33,870 bases of DNA from Betaproteobacteria bacterium (GCA_016713125.1 JADJPT010000035.1:1-33870); one strand, 5' to 3'. Shown: positions 8,230 to 16,650, counted from the stretch's first letter. Notes: generated by a model from the letters alone, not told the origin. Numbers and translations are program-made.

Positions 8230-8248
8230 TGTTCCCGGCCTTCCGCCT

Positions 8249-8539
8249 TTACATATGATCCACTTCCTTCGGCAGCGTGTAGAAGGTCGGATGCCGGTAG
8301 ATCTTGTCGTCGGCCGGGTCGAAGTTGCTGGCCTTGTCCTCCGGGTCCGAGGCGGTGATCGCCGACGAGGGCACCACCCAGATCGACACGCCCTCGCCGC
8401 GCCGCGTGTAGACGTCGCGCGCGTTCTGCAGCGCCAGCTTCGCGTCCGGCGCATGCAGGCTGCCGACGTGCTTGTGGTCCAGGCCCTGCTTCGAGCGGAT
8501 GAACACCTCGTACAGCGGCCACTCCTGCCTGTCGCTCAT
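8249..8539 (-). CDS. paaB: Phenylacetyl-CoA 1,2-epoxidase subunit PaaB
   Basis: PaaB is the small subunit of the epoxidase complex, thought to organise the PaaA-PaaC heterodimers; 96 residues, the usual length. The sequence is highly typical: EWPLYEVFIRSKQGLDHKHV, SLHAPDAKLALQNARDVYTRR and SIWVVPSSAITASDPEDK, ending in YRHPTFYTLPKEVDHM. Its ATG overlaps the paaA stop by four bases (ATGA). Confidence 0.97.
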   Translation of the reverse strand: MSDRQEWPLYEVFIRSKQGLDHKHVGSLHAPDAKLALQNARDVYTRRGEGVSIWVVPSSAITASDPEDKASNFDPADDKIYRHPTFYTLPKEVDHM

Positions 8540-9537
8540 GCGGCCTCCTGATGCGCTTTCCGGCGCTGCTTTTCGGCGTGCGCCATCGCCGCCTCGCGCA
8601 CCCAGGCGCCTTCGGCGTGCGCGCGCACGCGCGTGGCCAGGCGCTCGCGGTTGCAGGGGCCGTCGCCGTTCACCACCTTCCAGAAATCATCCCAGTCGAT
8701 CGGCCCGAAGTCGTAGTGGCCGCGCTGCGCGTTCCACTTCAGCAGCGGGTCCGGCAGCGTGAGGCCGAGCAGTTCGGCCTGCGGCACCGTGGCGTCGACG
8801 AACTTCTGCCGCAGGTCGTCGTTGGAGACGCGCTTGATGCCCCAGCGCATCGACTGGCCCGAATGCTGCGAGTCGCTGTCGTGCGGGCCGAACATGGCGA
8901 GCACCGGCCACCACCAGCGGTCCAGCGCGTCCTGCGCCATGCGCTTCTGCGCCGGCGTGCCGTTGGCCAGCGCGAGCATGATCTCGTAGCCCTGGCGCTG
9001 GTGGAAGGACTCCTCCTTGCAGACGCGGATCATGGCGCGCGCATACGGCCCGTACGAGCAGCGGCACAGCGGGATCTGGTTCATGATCGCCGCGCCGTCC
9101 ACCAGCCAGCCGATCGCGCCGATGTCGGCCCACGACACGGTCGGGTAATTGAAGATCGACGAATACTTGGCCTTGCCGCTGTGCAGTTGATCGAGCAGCG
9201 TGTCGCGCGACACGCCCAGGGTCTCGGCCGCGGCGTACAGGTACAGGCCGTGGCCGCCCTCGTCCTGCACCTTGGCCATCAGGATGGCCTTGCGCTTCAG
9301 CGTCGGCGCGCGCGTCAGCCAGTTGCCCTCGGGCAGCATGCCGACGACTTCCGAATGCGCGTGCTGGCTGATCTGGCGGACCAGCGTCCTGCGGTACGCC
9401 TCGGGCATCCAGTCGCGCGGCTCGACCTTGCGGTCGGCGGCGATCCTGGCCTCGAATTCCTGCTCCTGCGCGCCCTGTTCGGCGGCGGCCACGGCCCTGG
9501 GTTGCTGGCCGGGGATGTCCATGCTCTGCGTGTACAT
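8536..9537 (-). CDS. paaA: Phenylacetyl-CoA 1,2-epoxidase catalytic subunit PaaA
   Basis: PaaA is the di-iron oxygenase subunit that turns phenylacetyl-CoA into the 1,2-ring epoxide; 333 residues. Iron-ligand motifs are in place: HSEVVG (Glu63), QDEGGHG (Glu93, His96) and the later CKEESFH (about 173-179). Substrate-pocket and partner segments such as YSSIFNYPTVSWADIGAIGW and MRWGIKRVSNDDLRQKFVD are typical. ATG 9537 is preceded by CCAGGAG. A sigma-70 promoter lies at 9591-9618 with a leader of about 45 bases. It is the first gene of paaABCDE. Confidence 0.97.
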   Translation of the reverse strand: MYTQSMDIPGQQPRAVAAAEQGAQEQEFEARIAADRKVEPRDWMPEAYRRTLVRQISQHAHSEVVGMLPEGNWLTRAPTLKRKAILMAKVQDEGGHGLYLYAAAETLGVSRDTLLDQLHSGKAKYSSIFNYPTVSWADIGAIGWLVDGAAIMNQIPLCRCSYGPYARAMIRVCKEESFHQRQGYEIMLALANGTPAQKRMAQDALDRWWWPVLAMFGPHDSDSQHSGQSMRWGIKRVSNDDLRQKFVDATVPQAELLGLTLPDPLLKWNAQRGHYDFGPIDWDDFWKVVNGDGPCNRERLATRVRAHAEGAWVREAAMAHAEKQRRKAHQEAA

Positions 9538-9588
9538 GGCGGCTCCTGGAATGCGCCGCGGCTCGCGGGGACGCCGGGTGCGCCCAGG

Positions 9589-9634
9589 AAATGATACGGA
9601 TTTCTTGAGAAACGTCAACGAATCTGTATCATTT
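9589..9634. promoter_or_regulatory. Divergent paaA/paaX promoters embedded in a 12-bp inverted-repeat operator
   Basis: AAATGATACGGA (9589-9600) and TCTGTATCATTT (9623-9634) form a 12-bp inverted repeat with one mismatch and 22 bases between arms. The left arm contains the minus-strand -10 box TATCAT (9591-9596), with -35 TTGACG at 9613-9618 and a 16-base spacer, for paaA. The right arm contains the plus-strand -10 box TATCAT (9627-9632), with -35 TTGAGA at 9605-9610 and a 16-base spacer, for paaX. A repressor on both arms would cover both -10 boxes. PaaX is the obvious candidate, by inference. Confidence 0.75.
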
Positions 9635-9639
9635 GACGC

Positions 9640-10542
9640 ATGCCGCGCACCGCCCCCGCCCCCGCAGCCGCCCCCGGATCGCGCAGCGCACAAGCGCTGA
9701 TCGCGCGCTTCCGGCGCGCCGGCAACCCGCGCGCCGCCGCGCTGATCGTCACCCTGTACGGCGACGCGATCGCGCCGCGCGGCGGGCGCGCCTGGCTGGG
9801 CGCGATCGCCCGTCTGCTCGAACCGCTGGGCATCTCCGAGCGCCTGGTGCGCACCGCCGTGTTCCGCCTGGTGCAGTCCGGCTGGCTGCGCGGCGAGGCC
9901 TGCGGCCGGCGCACCGATTACGCCCTGAGCGAAGCCGCGGCGGCCGAATCCGCGCAGGCCGAGGCGCGCATCTATGCGCGCGCCGCGCCGGCCTGGGACG
10001 GGCTCATGCGCGCCGCGCTGCCGCTGCCCGGCACGGACGCGCGCGCCCGCGAGGCGCTGCGCCGCCGCCTGGCCTGGCTGGGGTATGGCGAACTGCCCGG
10101 CCCGCTGTGGATCCACCCTTCGGCTTCGCCGCCGGCCGACGCGCACCTGCTCGCGCTGTCCAGCGCCGCGCTGCCCGCGACACAGTCGCGCGCACTGGCC
10201 GCCTCGGCCTGGCCGCTGGATACGCTGTCGCGCGCCTGGGGCGGGTTCGCGCGCCGCCATGCAGCCCTGGCCGACGACGCGCAGCACGCCACGCCCGCCC
10301 AGGCTGCGCTGGCGCGCCTGCTGCTGATCCACGAATACCGCCTGCTGCTGCTGCGCGACCCGGGGCTGCCGGCCGGGCTGCTGCCGGAAGGCTGGAAGGG
10401 CGAGGCCGCGCGCGCGCTGGCGGCACAGGCCTACACGGGACTGTGGCGCGCTTCGGAAGTGCAGTTGCGCGAGACCCTGGTGTGCGCCGATGGCAGGCAA
10501 CCGGCGCTGCTGGCGCGTTACGCGCGCCGCTTCACGGACTAG
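9640..10542 (+). CDS. paaX: PaaX-family transcriptional repressor of phenylacetate catabolism
   Basis: This is a PaaX-type regulator, 300 residues. Known family members repress paa operons and are released by phenylacetyl-CoA. The N-terminal winged-helix region (about 15-90) includes SAQALIARFRRAGNPRAAAL, LEPLGISERLVRTAVFRLVQ and SGWLRGEACGRRTDYALS. The middle and C-terminal effector regions follow (RLAWLGYGELPGPLWIHPSA; LLLIHEYRLLLLRDPGLP). Divergent transcription from paaA fits autoregulated control. The ATG lies seven bases after its -10 box and has no Shine-Dalgarno, so the mRNA is predicted to be leaderless. Confidence 0.92.
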   Translation: MPRTAPAPAAAPGSRSAQALIARFRRAGNPRAAALIVTLYGDAIAPRGGRAWLGAIARLLEPLGISERLVRTAVFRLVQSGWLRGEACGRRTDYALSEAAAAESAQAEARIYARAAPAWDGLMRAALPLPGTDARAREALRRRLAWLGYGELPGPLWIHPSASPPADAHLLALSSAALPATQSRALAASAWPLDTLSRAWGGFARRHAALADDAQHATPAQAALARLLLIHEYRLLLLRDPGLPAGLLPEGWKGEAARALAAQAYTGLWRASEVQLRETLVCADGRQPALLARYARRFTD

Positions 10543-10575
10543 GGTGTCGGACTTACGGACCGCAAGGGCGCGTCG

Positions 10576-11136
10576 TCAGCCGGTGCGACCCGGCGGCGGA
10601 GGCGGCTGTATGCCGGGCGGCGGCGGCGGATAGGCCACCGGCGGCGCGGCCGGCGCACGCGGGGCGGCGGCCGGCGGCGCGGTGCGCGCGCCTTCCCTGC
10701 CCGACTCCCATCGCCCGGACACCGGCACGCGGTTGCCCTTGGCGTACATGCACTGCTGGTAGCCGAAATCGTAGCGCTGCTGCAGGCTGCGGCCGGACAT
10801 CTGCCCGCTGCCCGCCCCTGCGGCCGTGCCCACGATCAGGCCGGCCCCGGCACCCGCGCCGGCATTGCCGCGCCCGCCGATCAGGGCACCGGCCACGGTG
10901 CCGACCGCCGCGCCGATCGCGGCATTGCGCACGGTGTTGTCGGTGGACACCTGGTTGGGGGTGTTGCCGCCGATCTGCGCGCTGGCGTACTGCCGGCACT
11001 CGGCCTCGTCGAGGCGGAACTGCTCGAAATTCTTGCCGGTGCCGGGCAGCACCAGCACGCCCGGTCCATCGGGCAGCGTGGCGCAGGCCGCCAGCAGCAG
11101 GGGCGAAACCAGCATTGCGCGGGTGGCGGTGCGCAT
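10576..11136 (-). CDS. Glycine-zipper lipoprotein
   Basis: This is a predicted envelope lipoprotein of 186 residues. The signal sequence ends in a lipobox, LLAAC with Cys18. The core (about 70-110) is a glycine-zipper segment, AAIGAAVGTVAGALIGGRGN continuing with alternating Gly and Ala, of the kind seen in small outer-membrane-associated proteins. It is followed by YDFGYQQCMYAKGNRVPVSG. The tail is very rich in Pro and Ala. The conserved YxxGYxxCMYAKG region occurs in many uncharacterised proteobacterial lipoproteins. It starts four bases after the stop of the next upstream gene, so the pair is probably cotranscribed. No specific function can be assigned. Confidence 0.75.
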   Translation of the reverse strand: MRTATRAMLVSPLLLAACATLPDGPGVLVLPGTGKNFEQFRLDEAECRQYASAQIGGNTPNQVSTDNTVRNAAIGAAVGTVAGALIGGRGNAGAGAGAGLIVGTAAGAGSGQMSGRSLQQRYDFGYQQCMYAKGNRVPVSGRWESGREGARTAPPAAAPRAPAAPPVAYPPPPPGIQPPPPPGRTG

Positions 11137-11140
11137 GCGC

Positions 11141-11566
11141 TCAGCCCGGCGCCGGATGCGGCGAGACTTTCTGCCAGCCGCCCGGGCAGTCCTTCACGTA
11201 CGGGTAGTAGGCGCTCGCCTCGCGGCAGTAATACCACCAGGCCTCGGCCGGCGGCGCGGGATTCTGCACCTGCGCGCCCTGACCCTGCTCGATGTAGACC
11301 GGCGGCGCGGCAACCACCGCGGGCGCGACCAGCATCGGCGGGTAATACGAGGGATAGTAGTAATAGCGCGGCGGCGGATACCAGGCGCGCCCGTAAGGCA
11401 CGCCGATATACACGCCGAAGCGCACGTTCGGCCCGCCATGTCGATGGCCGCGGTCGGCCTGCACCGCGCTGCTGGCGAATGCCGCGGCCAGCGCGATGCC
11501 CAGCGCGGCGACGCGCGCGACACGGCTGCGCTTCACGGCGGATTTCGGGTCGGTAGTGGTGTCCAT
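11141..11566 (-). CDS. Exported Tyr/Pro-rich hypothetical protein
   Basis: This is a 141-residue protein with an N-terminal basic region and a hydrophobic signal (about 17-37, ending SSAVQA). The mature chain has RHGGPNVRFGVYIGVPYGRA, a run of aromatic residues (RYYYYPSYYPP) and the C-terminal motif WWYYCREASAYYPYVKDC, then PGGWQKVSP. That C-terminal motif is widespread in small exported proteobacterial proteins of unknown role; the two Cys may pair. It is transcribed with the glycine-zipper lipoprotein gene downstream. No function is assigned. A 102-bp gap on its 5' side holds no clear promoter. Confidence 0.7.
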   Translation of the reverse strand: MDTTTDPKSAVKRSRVARVAALGIALAAAFASSAVQADRGHRHGGPNVRFGVYIGVPYGRAWYPPPRYYYYPSYYPPMLVAPAVVAAPPVYIEQGQGAQVQNPAPPAEAWWYYCREASAYYPYVKDCPGGWQKVSPHPAPG

Positions 11567-11668
11567 GGTTCAGCGTAGCAAGGAACGCCGCGCGGACCTG
11601 GCTGTTTTGGTAACAAAGTGTTTCGGCGCGTCCACATTCGGCGCGCGCTCGCCGCGCCGCAGCCGCGG

Positions 11669-12499
11669 CTAGAGCAGCGAGGCCAGCCGCCAGGTCGGGA
11701 TCAGGCCGTCGTGCGCGCTGTGCTCGACCGAGACCCCGCCGGACACCAGGGCCGCGTCCAGCCCGCAGGCGAGCGCGCCGCGTGTGTCGGTCTCCAGCTG
11801 GTCGCCGATCATCAGCGCATTGCGCGTGCCGACGCGGCGCACACCTTCCTCGAAGATCGCCGCCTGCGGCTTGCCCAGCGCGACGAAGCGCGGCGGCGCC
11901 CGCCCGTGCAGGCGCGCCGACAGCGCGGCCTCGATCATCACCGCGATGGCGCCGGCCGTCAGGCCCAGCGCGCCCGGCGCGGTCGGATACACCAGGTCCG
12001 GGTTGGGCAGCACCAGGTGCACCGGATCGCCGCGCTCCAGGCGCGCGAACAGCGCGGTGAGGATCGCGTCGATGTCCTGCGGAAACGCAAAACCGGTCTC
12101 GTCGGCCACCACCAGCACCGCGCAATCCTCGCCGGGCCGCACCACCACGCCACCGGCCCGTTCGACGTAGCGCGCGCTGTCCGGCGGACCGAGCACCGCG
12201 CAGGGCAGCCCGGCCAGCGCGTGCGCGGCGAAATGCCCGGCCAGCAGCGAGCCCGAGGTCACCACCCGCGCGGCCGGGATCTCCAGACCCAGGCCGCCCC
12301 AGCGCCGCGCCGCGGCCTCGGGCAGGCGCGAGGCGCCGTTGGTCAGCACGCACCAGGGTTTGCCGCGCCGCTCGAGTTCGGCCAGCAGTTCGCGTGCGCC
12401 GGGACGCGCGCCGGCCACGTCGACCAGCACGCCGTAGGCGTCGAGGAAGAAGGCGTCGTAGCGCTCGACCAGCGCGGCGATCTGCGTGGGCCGGCCCAT
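11669..12499 (-). CDS. HAD-superfamily class IIA (NagD-like) phosphatase
   Basis: This is a cytoplasmic phosphohydrolase of the haloacid dehalogenase superfamily, 276 residues, full length for the class. Motif I is FFLDAYGVLVD (about 17-27, nucleophile Asp), motif II is VLTNGAS, the Lys motif is ALGKPQAAIF and motif IV is MIGDQLETDTRGA. The arrangement fits type IIA caps, as in NagD and 2-phosphoglycolate or pyridoxal phosphatases; the substrate is not predictable. It starts 12 bases after the stop of the alpha/beta hydrolase gene and ends the comEC-hypothetical-hydrolase-HAD run. Confidence 0.9.
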   Translation of the reverse strand: MGRPTQIAALVERYDAFFLDAYGVLVDVAGARPGARELLAELERRGKPWCVLTNGASRLPEAAARRWGGLGLEIPAARVVTSGSLLAGHFAAHALAGLPCAVLGPPDSARYVERAGGVVVRPGEDCAVLVVADETGFAFPQDIDAILTALFARLERGDPVHLVLPNPDLVYPTAPGALGLTAGAIAVMIEAALSARLHGRAPPRFVALGKPQAAIFEEGVRRVGTRNALMIGDQLETDTRGALACGLDAALVSGGVSVEHSAHDGLIPTWRLASLL

Positions 12500-12511
12500 C
12501 GCGGCGAGCGC

Positions 12512-13372
12512 TCAGCCGGCCAGCAGGAACTCGCGGACCGGCGCGATCTGCGCCTCGCTCATCAGCGTGGGCGCGTGGCCCACGCCGGCGAACTCCACCA
12601 GCTGCGCGCGCGGCCCGCGCGTGCGCATCTGCTCGGCGGTGTCGCGCATCAGCAGGTCGGACTGCGCGCCGCGCAGCAGCAGCGTGGGTGCGCGTATCGC
12701 CTCGTACAGCGGCCACATCTCCAGGTCCTTGTCCGGCATGCTGCGCCTGAAGGGCTCGGCCAGCTTCGGGTCGTAATGCATGCGGTAGCCGCCGTCCGCA
12801 TTCGGGCGCAGCACCACCTCGGTGAGGAAGCGCCACTGCGCATCGCTGTGCGGACCGAAGCTCGCGCTCACGAAGCGGATGTACTCCTCGGCCTTCTCCA
12901 GGTTCGGAAACTGCGGGTTCATCCCGACGTAGGTGCCGATGCGCTCCAGCGAGACCTTGGTGATCACCGGCCCGGCGTCGTTGATCACCAGGCGGCGCAC
13001 CGGCGTGTGCGGCTGCGCGGCCAGCGCCATGCCGATCAGCGCGCCCATCGAGGTGCCGACCCAGTCCACCTGCTCCACGTCCAGGCGCGCGATCAGCGTC
13101 ACCATGTCGGCAACGTATTGCGGGATCTGGTACAGCATGGGGTCGGCCAGCCAGTCGGAGTCGCCGCGCCCGGCCACGTCCGGGCAGACCACGCGGTAGT
13201 GCGCCGACAAGGCGCGCGCCAGTTCGTCGAAATCGCGCGCGCAGCGCGTCAGGCCGTGCACGCAGACCAGCACCTTCGGATTGCGCGGGTCGCCCCACTC
13301 GCGATAGGCGATGCGGTGCAGGCCCGCGGTGGAAATGCATTGCACGCGACCGGTACGGGCATCCATGTTCAT
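12512..13372 (-). CDS. Alpha/beta-fold hydrolase
   Basis: This is an alpha/beta-hydrolase of 286 residues. The oxyanion region is VLVCVHGLTRCARDFDELA, the nucleophile elbow is WVGTSMGAL (G-x-S-x-G), the acid region is LLLRGAQSDLL and the catalytic His lies in GVGHAPTL. Many such proteins are esterases or C-C-bond hydrolases; nothing here fixes the substrate. ATG 13372 is chosen because it has an upstream GGGA and overlaps the TGA of the preceding gene (ATGA); a second in-frame ATG lies six bases on. It is transcribed with the HAD phosphatase downstream. Confidence 0.92.
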   Translation of the reverse strand: MNMDARTGRVQCISTAGLHRIAYREWGDPRNPKVLVCVHGLTRCARDFDELARALSAHYRVVCPDVAGRGDSDWLADPMLYQIPQYVADMVTLIARLDVEQVDWVGTSMGALIGMALAAQPHTPVRRLVINDAGPVITKVSLERIGTYVGMNPQFPNLEKAEEYIRFVSASFGPHSDAQWRFLTEVVLRPNADGGYRMHYDPKLAEPFRRSMPDKDLEMWPLYEAIRAPTLLLRGAQSDLLMRDTAEQMRTRGPRAQLVEFAGVGHAPTLMSEAQIAPVREFLLAG

Positions 13373-14132
13373 GCGTCCCTGATTTTGTCCTGCAGTGTGT
13401 CCTGCCAAAGTCGTTTGAGCGCGGCGCGCAGCCTCTTCCCGCACCGGCGGGCAGGCGGCTCGCCGGCATGCGCGCCATGCGCTCGGTGCGCAGGTTCGCG
13501 CCGCGCACCGCCCAGCCGCGCTCGACGTAGCGGCGGCGCTCGGCCGCGGTCTCGGCGACCGGGCTCTCGTCGTACCACAGCCATTCGGCGGCAAAGGCCA
13601 GCGCCAGGTCCTCGAGTACCGCGTCGACGCGCGCATCGCCGGGCGCCAGCAGTTCGAGCGCCCCGGCCTGCCAGAGGAAATAGGTGTGCGCATGCGCGTC
13701 GGCCGCGTAACCGGCCCAGCCTTCGCCGCGCGGCACGCAGACGAACGCCAGCGCCAGCCGCGCGTCGCCGCCCGCGCATTCGAGGTGAAAACCGGCGTCC
13801 TCGGCCGGCGGCAGCGCCTCGCTGTCCTGCTCGAGCAGGCGGCCGTTCTCGATCACCGCGCGGCCGCGCAGCGCCTGCGCATGGTTGGTCCATTCGGCCT
13901 CGACGCGCAGTTCGGGAAACTCGGCCGAGGCGGTGGCGAAGGCCGGAAACGGCAGGCCGCCGTCCACCTTGAAGCGGAACGCCAGCGCCGAACCCTCCAG
14001 CGTGTCCTCGTAGCCCGGCGCCTGCGGGTCGCGCACCAGCAGCTGGCGCACGCGCTCGCGAAAGCCCGCCAGCAATGCCGCGTCGCCGCTCACCCTGATC
14101 TGCGCGTCCATGCCCTTCGTCATGGCGCGCAT
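13369..14132 (-). CDS. Uncharacterised protein downstream of comEC (one frameshift)
   Basis: I do not recognise this protein with confidence. It is soluble, about 254 residues after repair, with no signal peptide or membrane segment. The N-terminal half reads MDAQIRVSGDAALLAGFRER, then ALAFRFKVDGGLPFPAFATA and FPELRVEAEWTNHAQALRG. That pattern loosely resembles ferredoxin-like YubB/DUF1281 domains. The C-terminal half contains AEWLWYDESPVAE and ends in a basic amphipathic helix (KRLRAALKRLWQDTLQDKI). The tail lies one frame over; restoring a G in the run at 13438-13440 joins it. The first ATG (14132) is one base after the comEC stop; in-frame ATGs at 14123 and 14111 are alternatives. The stop overlaps the hydrolase start. 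Confidence 0.65.
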
Positions 14133-14133
14133 G

Positions 14134-16650
14134 CTAGCAGACGCGCGCCGCGCACTCCCCCGGCACGGGCGGCGCGCGGCTGCGCCAGTAACGCGGTTCG
14201 CTGTGGCGCAGCGCCGACACGCCGGCGCCCTGCGCGTCCAGCCTGACCTGCACCGCGCCGTCGCGGTCGGTGCGCGACACGCGCGCGCCCAGCGCCGCGT
14301 AGCGCGCCAGCACCTCGGCCTTGGGATGGCCGAAGCGGTTGCGATAGCCCGCCGCCACCACCACCTCGCGCGCGCCGACCGCGGCGAGGAACTCCGCCGT
14401 CGACGAGGTGCCGCTGCCGTGGTGCGGGGCGAGCAGCACCTGCGCGCGCAGCGCCTGCGGTTCGCGCGCCAGCAGGCGCGCTTCCGCGGCCTTCTCGATG
14501 TCGCCGGTCAGCAGCATGCCGCCGCCTGCGCCTTCGCCGGCCGCGACGCGCAGCACGCAGGACAGGTCGTTGATGCGCACGCCGCGGGCCTCGTGTTCGT
14601 TCGCCGCGGGATGCAGCACCTCGAAGCGCACGCCGTCCCAGTCCCAGCGCTCGCCGCGCAGGCAGGGCCGCTGGCGCGGCGCGAACGACAGCACCGGATG
14701 GCCGGCCGGCAGCGAACTGAGCAGTTCGCCGACCTCCAGGTTGTCGAGCACGCTGATCGCCCCGCCCGTGTGGTCGAGGTCGTTGTGCGTCACCAGCATG
14801 CGGTCCAGCCGCGGCACGCCCAGCGCGCGCAGCACCGGCAGGATCACGCGCTCGCCGCTGTCGGCCTCACCCCAGGCCGGACCGGCGTCGTAGAGCAGGG
14901 CGTGCGCACGCGTGCGCACCAGCACCGCCAGGCCCTGGCCCACGTCCAGCGTATCGATCCAGGCCTCGCCGTGGGCGGGCCGCGGCGGGACCACCAGCAC
15001 CGCGGGCAGCAGCAGCGCGCAGCCCAGCCAGCGCGCGGGCATGCCGTGCGGCGCGAGCATCCACAGCACCCCGGCCAGGGCCAGCGGCACCGCCCAGGGC
15101 GGCGGCGCGGCCTGCTGCCAGACCGCGGCCGGCAGCCAGGCGCACCACACCAGGAACACCATCAGCGCGCGCATCAGCGCGGCGGCCAGGTGCAGCAGCG
15201 CATCGATCGGCAGCAGCGCCGCCAGCAGCGCCAGCGGCGTGATCACCCCGCTCACCAGCGGGATCGCCACGGCGTTGGCCAGCGGCCCGACCAGCGACAC
15301 CTGGCCGAACAGCAGCAGCGCCGCCGGCGCCAGGCCCAGGGTGATCGCCCATTGCGTGCGCCCCCATTCGTGCAGCACCGCACCCAGGCGCGCCATCGGT
15401 GTGACAGGGGTGGCCGGCGCAGCGTGCGCCGGGTGCCCCGCGTGCGCCGCACCCCAGCCGTGCGCCACGTAGAAGATCAGGCCGACCGCGCCGAACGAGA
15501 GCCAGAAGCCGGCCGCCAGCACCGCCCAGGGATCGAGCAGCAGCACGGCGAACAGCGCCAGCGCGAGCACGCGCACGGGAGCGGCGATGCGCCCGGCCCA
15601 CAGCGCGGCGGCGACCACCGCCACCATGAAGCAGGTGCGCTGCGCCGGCACCGCGAAGCCGGCGACCAGCGCATAGCCGAGCGCGGCCAGCACGGCGGCG
15701 ACGGCGGCGGCCTTGCGCGCCGGCAGGGCCAGCGCCAGCGCAGGCGCGCGACGCCAGCCGAAGGACACCAGTGCCGCCACCAGCCCGGACACCAGGGTCA
15801 CGTGCAATCCGGAAATGCTCATCAGGTGCGTGACCCCGGTGCGGTTGAACACCATCCAGTCGCCGGCATCGATGGCGCGCTGGTCGCCCACCGCCAGCGC
15901 CACCAGCACCCCGGCCGCGGTGGCGCGCGCGCCCGCGGCGGCCGGCGACTCGCCCGGCACCGGCTCGCCCAGCACGCGCAGGAAGCGCTCGCGCACCGCG
16001 CCGCGCGCGCGCTCGATGCGGTCGATGAAACCGTTGCGCCGGCCGAGCTTCTGCGCCGCGCCGCGCGGTCCCGGCGGCCGCACGTAGCCGGTGGCGCCGA
16101 TGCCGCGTTCGAGCAGCCAGGCCTCGTAATCGAAGCCGTGCGGGTTCACCCCGCCATGCGGGTGTTTCAGGCGCACGGTGAAACGCCAGCGCTCGCCCGG
16201 CTGCACGCCGCCGCCTTCCTGCAGGGCGTCGGGCAGGTCGTCCAGGCCCGGGACCAGCACACCGCGATACCAGGACAGCAGCACGCGGCGCGGCAGGCGC
16301 GCGCCGCCTTCGACCGCCTCGACCTCGAACTCGAAGCGCAGGCTGCGTTCGCCCGCCGCCGGCAGCCCGGCGACCACCCCGACCACCTCGAGGTCGCGCC
16401 CCTCCTCGCCCGGCGCCAGGCGATCGTCCATGCGCCATTGCGCCCAACCGGTGGCCCACAGGGCGCCGGCCAGCGCGGCACAGGCCAGCAGCAAGGCCGT
16501 GCGCCACAGCCCGCCGCGGCCGAAGGCCAGCAGCAGCGCGCAGACCGCCACGGCCGGCACGCCCAGCCACAGCCAGCCGGCGGCCGGCAACACCGCCTGT
16601 CGCTGCAGCCAGCACACCCCGAGCAGGAAGCCGAGCACCGCAGCCGTCAT
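14134..16650 (-). CDS. comEC: DNA uptake channel ComEC/Rec2
   Basis: This is the inner-membrane channel that carries single-stranded DNA into the cytoplasm during natural transformation; 838 residues. An N-terminal multi-helix/OB region (about 1-250, including GERWRFTVRLKHPHGGVNPH) is followed by the polytopic competence domain (THLMSISGLHVTLVSGLVAA, FAVPAQRTCFMV). The C-terminal metallo-beta-lactamase-like domain starts at WIDTLDVGQGLAVLV and has the metal motifs THNDLDHTGG, LLTGDIEK and LLAPHHGSGTS. ATG 16650 begins MTAAVLGFLLGVCW; the open frame extends further upstream but without family similarity. It is divergent from the DUF2062 gene. Confidence 0.95.
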   Translation of the reverse strand: MTAAVLGFLLGVCWLQRQAVLPAAGWLWLGVPAVAVCALLLAFGRGGLWRTALLLACAALAGALWATGWAQWRMDDRLAPGEEGRDLEVVGVVAGLPAAGERSLRFEFEVEAVEGGARLPRRVLLSWYRGVLVPGLDDLPDALQEGGGVQPGERWRFTVRLKHPHGGVNPHGFDYEAWLLERGIGATGYVRPPGPRGAAQKLGRRNGFIDRIERARGAVRERFLRVLGEPVPGESPAAAGARATAAGVLVALAVGDQRAIDAGDWMVFNRTGVTHLMSISGLHVTLVSGLVAALVSFGWRRAPALALALPARKAAAVAAVLAALGYALVAGFAVPAQRTCFMVAVVAAALWAGRIAAPVRVLALALFAVLLLDPWAVLAAGFWLSFGAVGLIFYVAHGWGAAHAGHPAHAAPATPVTPMARLGAVLHEWGRTQWAITLGLAPAALLLFGQVSLVGPLANAVAIPLVSGVITPLALLAALLPIDALLHLAAALMRALMVFLVWCAWLPAAVWQQAAPPPWAVPLALAGVLWMLAPHGMPARWLGCALLLPAVLVVPPRPAHGEAWIDTLDVGQGLAVLVRTRAHALLYDAGPAWGEADSGERVILPVLRALGVPRLDRMLVTHNDLDHTGGAISVLDNLEVGELLSSLPAGHPVLSFAPRQRPCLRGERWDWDGVRFEVLHPAANEHEARGVRINDLSCVLRVAAGEGAGGGMLLTGDIEKAAEARLLAREPQALRAQVLLAPHHGSGTSSTAEFLAAVGAREVVVAAGYRNRFGHPKAEVLARYAALGARVSRTDRDGAVQVRLDAQGAGVSALRHSEPRYWRSRAPPVPGECAARVC

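Noticed and set aside
10881..14132. A very long open frame of more than 1000 codons on the minus strand
   Set aside because: Only its first ~235 codons match the unknown protein after comEC; the rest is low-complexity Arg/Ala-rich translation antisense or out of frame to clear genes (hydrolase, HAD phosphatase).
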